Positions 63,249-64,000 of a DNA stretch of 64,000 nt are shown here, piece by piece. This stretch comes from Flavobacterium sp. LC2016-12 (lineage in GTDB: Bacteria > Bacteroidota > Bacteroidia > Flavobacteriales > Flavobacteriaceae): assembly GCF_015351595.1 (NCBI RefSeq), contig NZ_JADKPT010000012.1, positions 108,890-172,889 on the forward strand. The letters are read 5' to 3'. The position numbers and the translations under genes were made by a program. Position 1 is the first letter of the stretch. Each line of letters starts with the position of its first letter. The notes beneath the pieces are model-generated. The model had not been told where the DNA came from. It did not search any database and saw only the letters and a program-made list of their open reading frames with translations.

Positions 63249-63836
63249 TATATAAATGAATGTTTATACTATATATGTATTAGGAATAAATGTGATTCTT
63301 AATCTGATGCTGTTTTGTACATATATATGAGGTGGAATTTCTACTATATTATATAGCAAGGATTCTTTAGGGAAGAATTAGTGTTTTAATAAGGAGCTAT
63401 TTCCCGCTATCCGCTACAATCTTTTGTGGTGAACCCCACCACAAAAGGATTTTCGCTTCTATCGGGGCTAGGGGAGTCGTTTTCAAGAGAGGTGTTTCTT
63501 ATATATAAGTATAGAATGAAATTTTATAACGTAACCAAAGGCATGAAAAGAGACTTTGTGTCTTAGAATCTTCGTGGCAAAGACCAAAAAAGGGTTTATA
63601 CAGATGTAAAAGGTCAAAAAGAAGAGTAACGCGATATGTTGTAAAGTTCTCAGAAAAGAATGTATTGCTGTGTGAAGTCCATAAAAATGATAGTTCAGGA
63701 AATAAAAGAATTGAGACAAACACAAACACTACGGAATATTCTTATAAATGACAAAAAACTTCAAAAGCTAAGTTTTGAGTTATCAGAGTGTTAAGAAAAA
63801 GTTTTAAAAAAGATCAAAAAAACTCATAGAAAAAGC
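63238..63836. other. Intergenic region between thrS and the right-end promoters
   Basis: No credible gene; ORFs of up to 80 codons on the minus strand here look like chance frames in the repeat 'gagactttgtgtcttagaa...' type filler common in flavobacterial intergenic DNA. Includes the structured element at 63394-63477. Confidence 0.55.
63394..63477 (-). repeat. Flavobacterial intergenic structured element, copy A
   Basis: On the minus strand: GCCCCGATAGAAGCGAAAATC, an 11-bp perfect stem CTTTTGTGGTG / CACCACAAAAG (63421-63447), then GATTGTAGCGGATAGCGGGAA. The flanks match copy B at 42389-42492 while the hairpin differs in sequence but not in form. Confidence 0.6.
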
Positions 63837-63866
63837 TTGCAGAACTCAATAAAGGTGGTACTTTTG
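63837..63866 (+). promoter_or_regulatory. Promoter P1 at right end (probable rRNA operon)
   Basis: TTG (63837-63839), 19-bp spacer, TACTTTTG (63859-63866), in the context AAAAAGCTTG. Perfect match to the Bacteroidota consensus. Confidence 0.75.
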
Positions 63867-63956
63867 CACCCGCAACAGCGATAGACGTTCACTGAAATAC
63901 TGACAAGCAGACGAATTAAAACTGAAAAAATATTTTCAAAAAAGATTCAAAAAAGC

Positions 63957-63987
63957 TTGTGAGATTTGAAAACAGATGTTACATTTG
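63957..63987 (+). promoter_or_regulatory. Promoter P2 at right end (probable rRNA operon)
   Basis: TTG (63957-63959), 20-bp spacer, TACATTTG (63980-63987), in the same AAAAAGCTTG...TTTGCACC context as P1, 121 bp downstream. Tandem promoters of this form commonly precede 16S rRNA in flavobacteria. Confidence 0.75.
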
Positions 63988-64000
63988 CACCCCGCAAAAC

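Noticed and set aside
63483..63729. Two minus-strand overlapping frames of 76-80 codons near the right end
   Set aside because: Composition fits intergenic filler repeat, frames overlap each other, and no domain or start context supports them.

Overview
The window looks like a chromosome segment of a Flavobacterium-type Bacteroidota. The evidence is the AT-rich sequence, two SusC/SusD pairs, many lipoboxes, and at least eight promoters of the Bacteroidota form TTG-N19..22-TAnnTTTG. The housekeeping genes (tgt, accA, dnaB, thrS-infC-rpmI-rplT) also read as flavobacterial. No prophage, transposase or CRISPR array was seen.

Layout. (1) 1-1170, minus: a small ArsR / SRPBCC / DoxX-like operon whose promoter lies between two copies of a 17-bp direct repeat. 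(2) 1385-2602: an orphan Cys-motif protein without an ATG, a decayed tRNA-Leu and an intact tRNA-Lys. (3) 2715-24979: an AraC regulator divergent from a long plus-strand catabolic locus. It holds an RraA-like protein, GH2, GH95-like, an enolase-superfamily sugar-acid dehydratase, a Tat-exported GH116, an RbsD/FucU-like lipoprotein, an SDR dehydrogenase, an SMP-30 lactonase, a KDG-type kinase, KDPG-type aldolase, an SSS symporter, a small membrane protein, SusC and SusD. Read as a pathway, this is glycan capture, hydrolysis, anomer conversion, uptake, then oxidation, lactone opening, dehydration, phosphorylation and aldol cleavage, i.e. a complete De Ley-Doudoroff / semi-phosphorylative Entner-Doudoroff route beside its own saccharification system. 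(4) 25222-31933, minus: SusC, SusD, a fasciclin lipoprotein and a DUF5007-like lipoprotein. (5) 32239-35451, minus: GH35 beta-galactosidase and an N-acetylhexosamine-kinase-like enzyme, with two LacI-type palindromic operators upstream. (6) 36414-36804: a tRNA-Lys, tRNA-Lys, tRNA-Leu operon that is a paralogue, in the same orientation, of the decayed copy at 2.4-2.6 kb, so the ~34 kb sugar region lies between two related tRNA cassettes.

(7) 36900-48628 is mostly core: aroK, a phosphoribosyltransferase, an Hsp15-like S4 protein, an FKBP lipoprotein, split transketolase, tgt, an LptF/LptG permease, a DMT exporter, accA and dnaB. (8) 48765-58517 holds two signalling clusters (a membrane protein with a histidine kinase and a NarL-type regulator; two tandem TPR histidine kinases with one regulator), an 'asparagine synthetase B'-type secreted protein, a secreted EEP phosphatase/nuclease and several tiny membrane proteins. 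(9) 58686-59772: Crp-family regulator and AhpD-like protein. (10) 59918-63197, minus: thrS, infC (apparent AUA start), rpmI, rplT. (11) The right end carries a repeated structured element and two tandem strong plus-strand promoters that probably drive an rRNA operon just outside the window.

Protein identities rest on reading motifs and family resemblance; no database search was possible.
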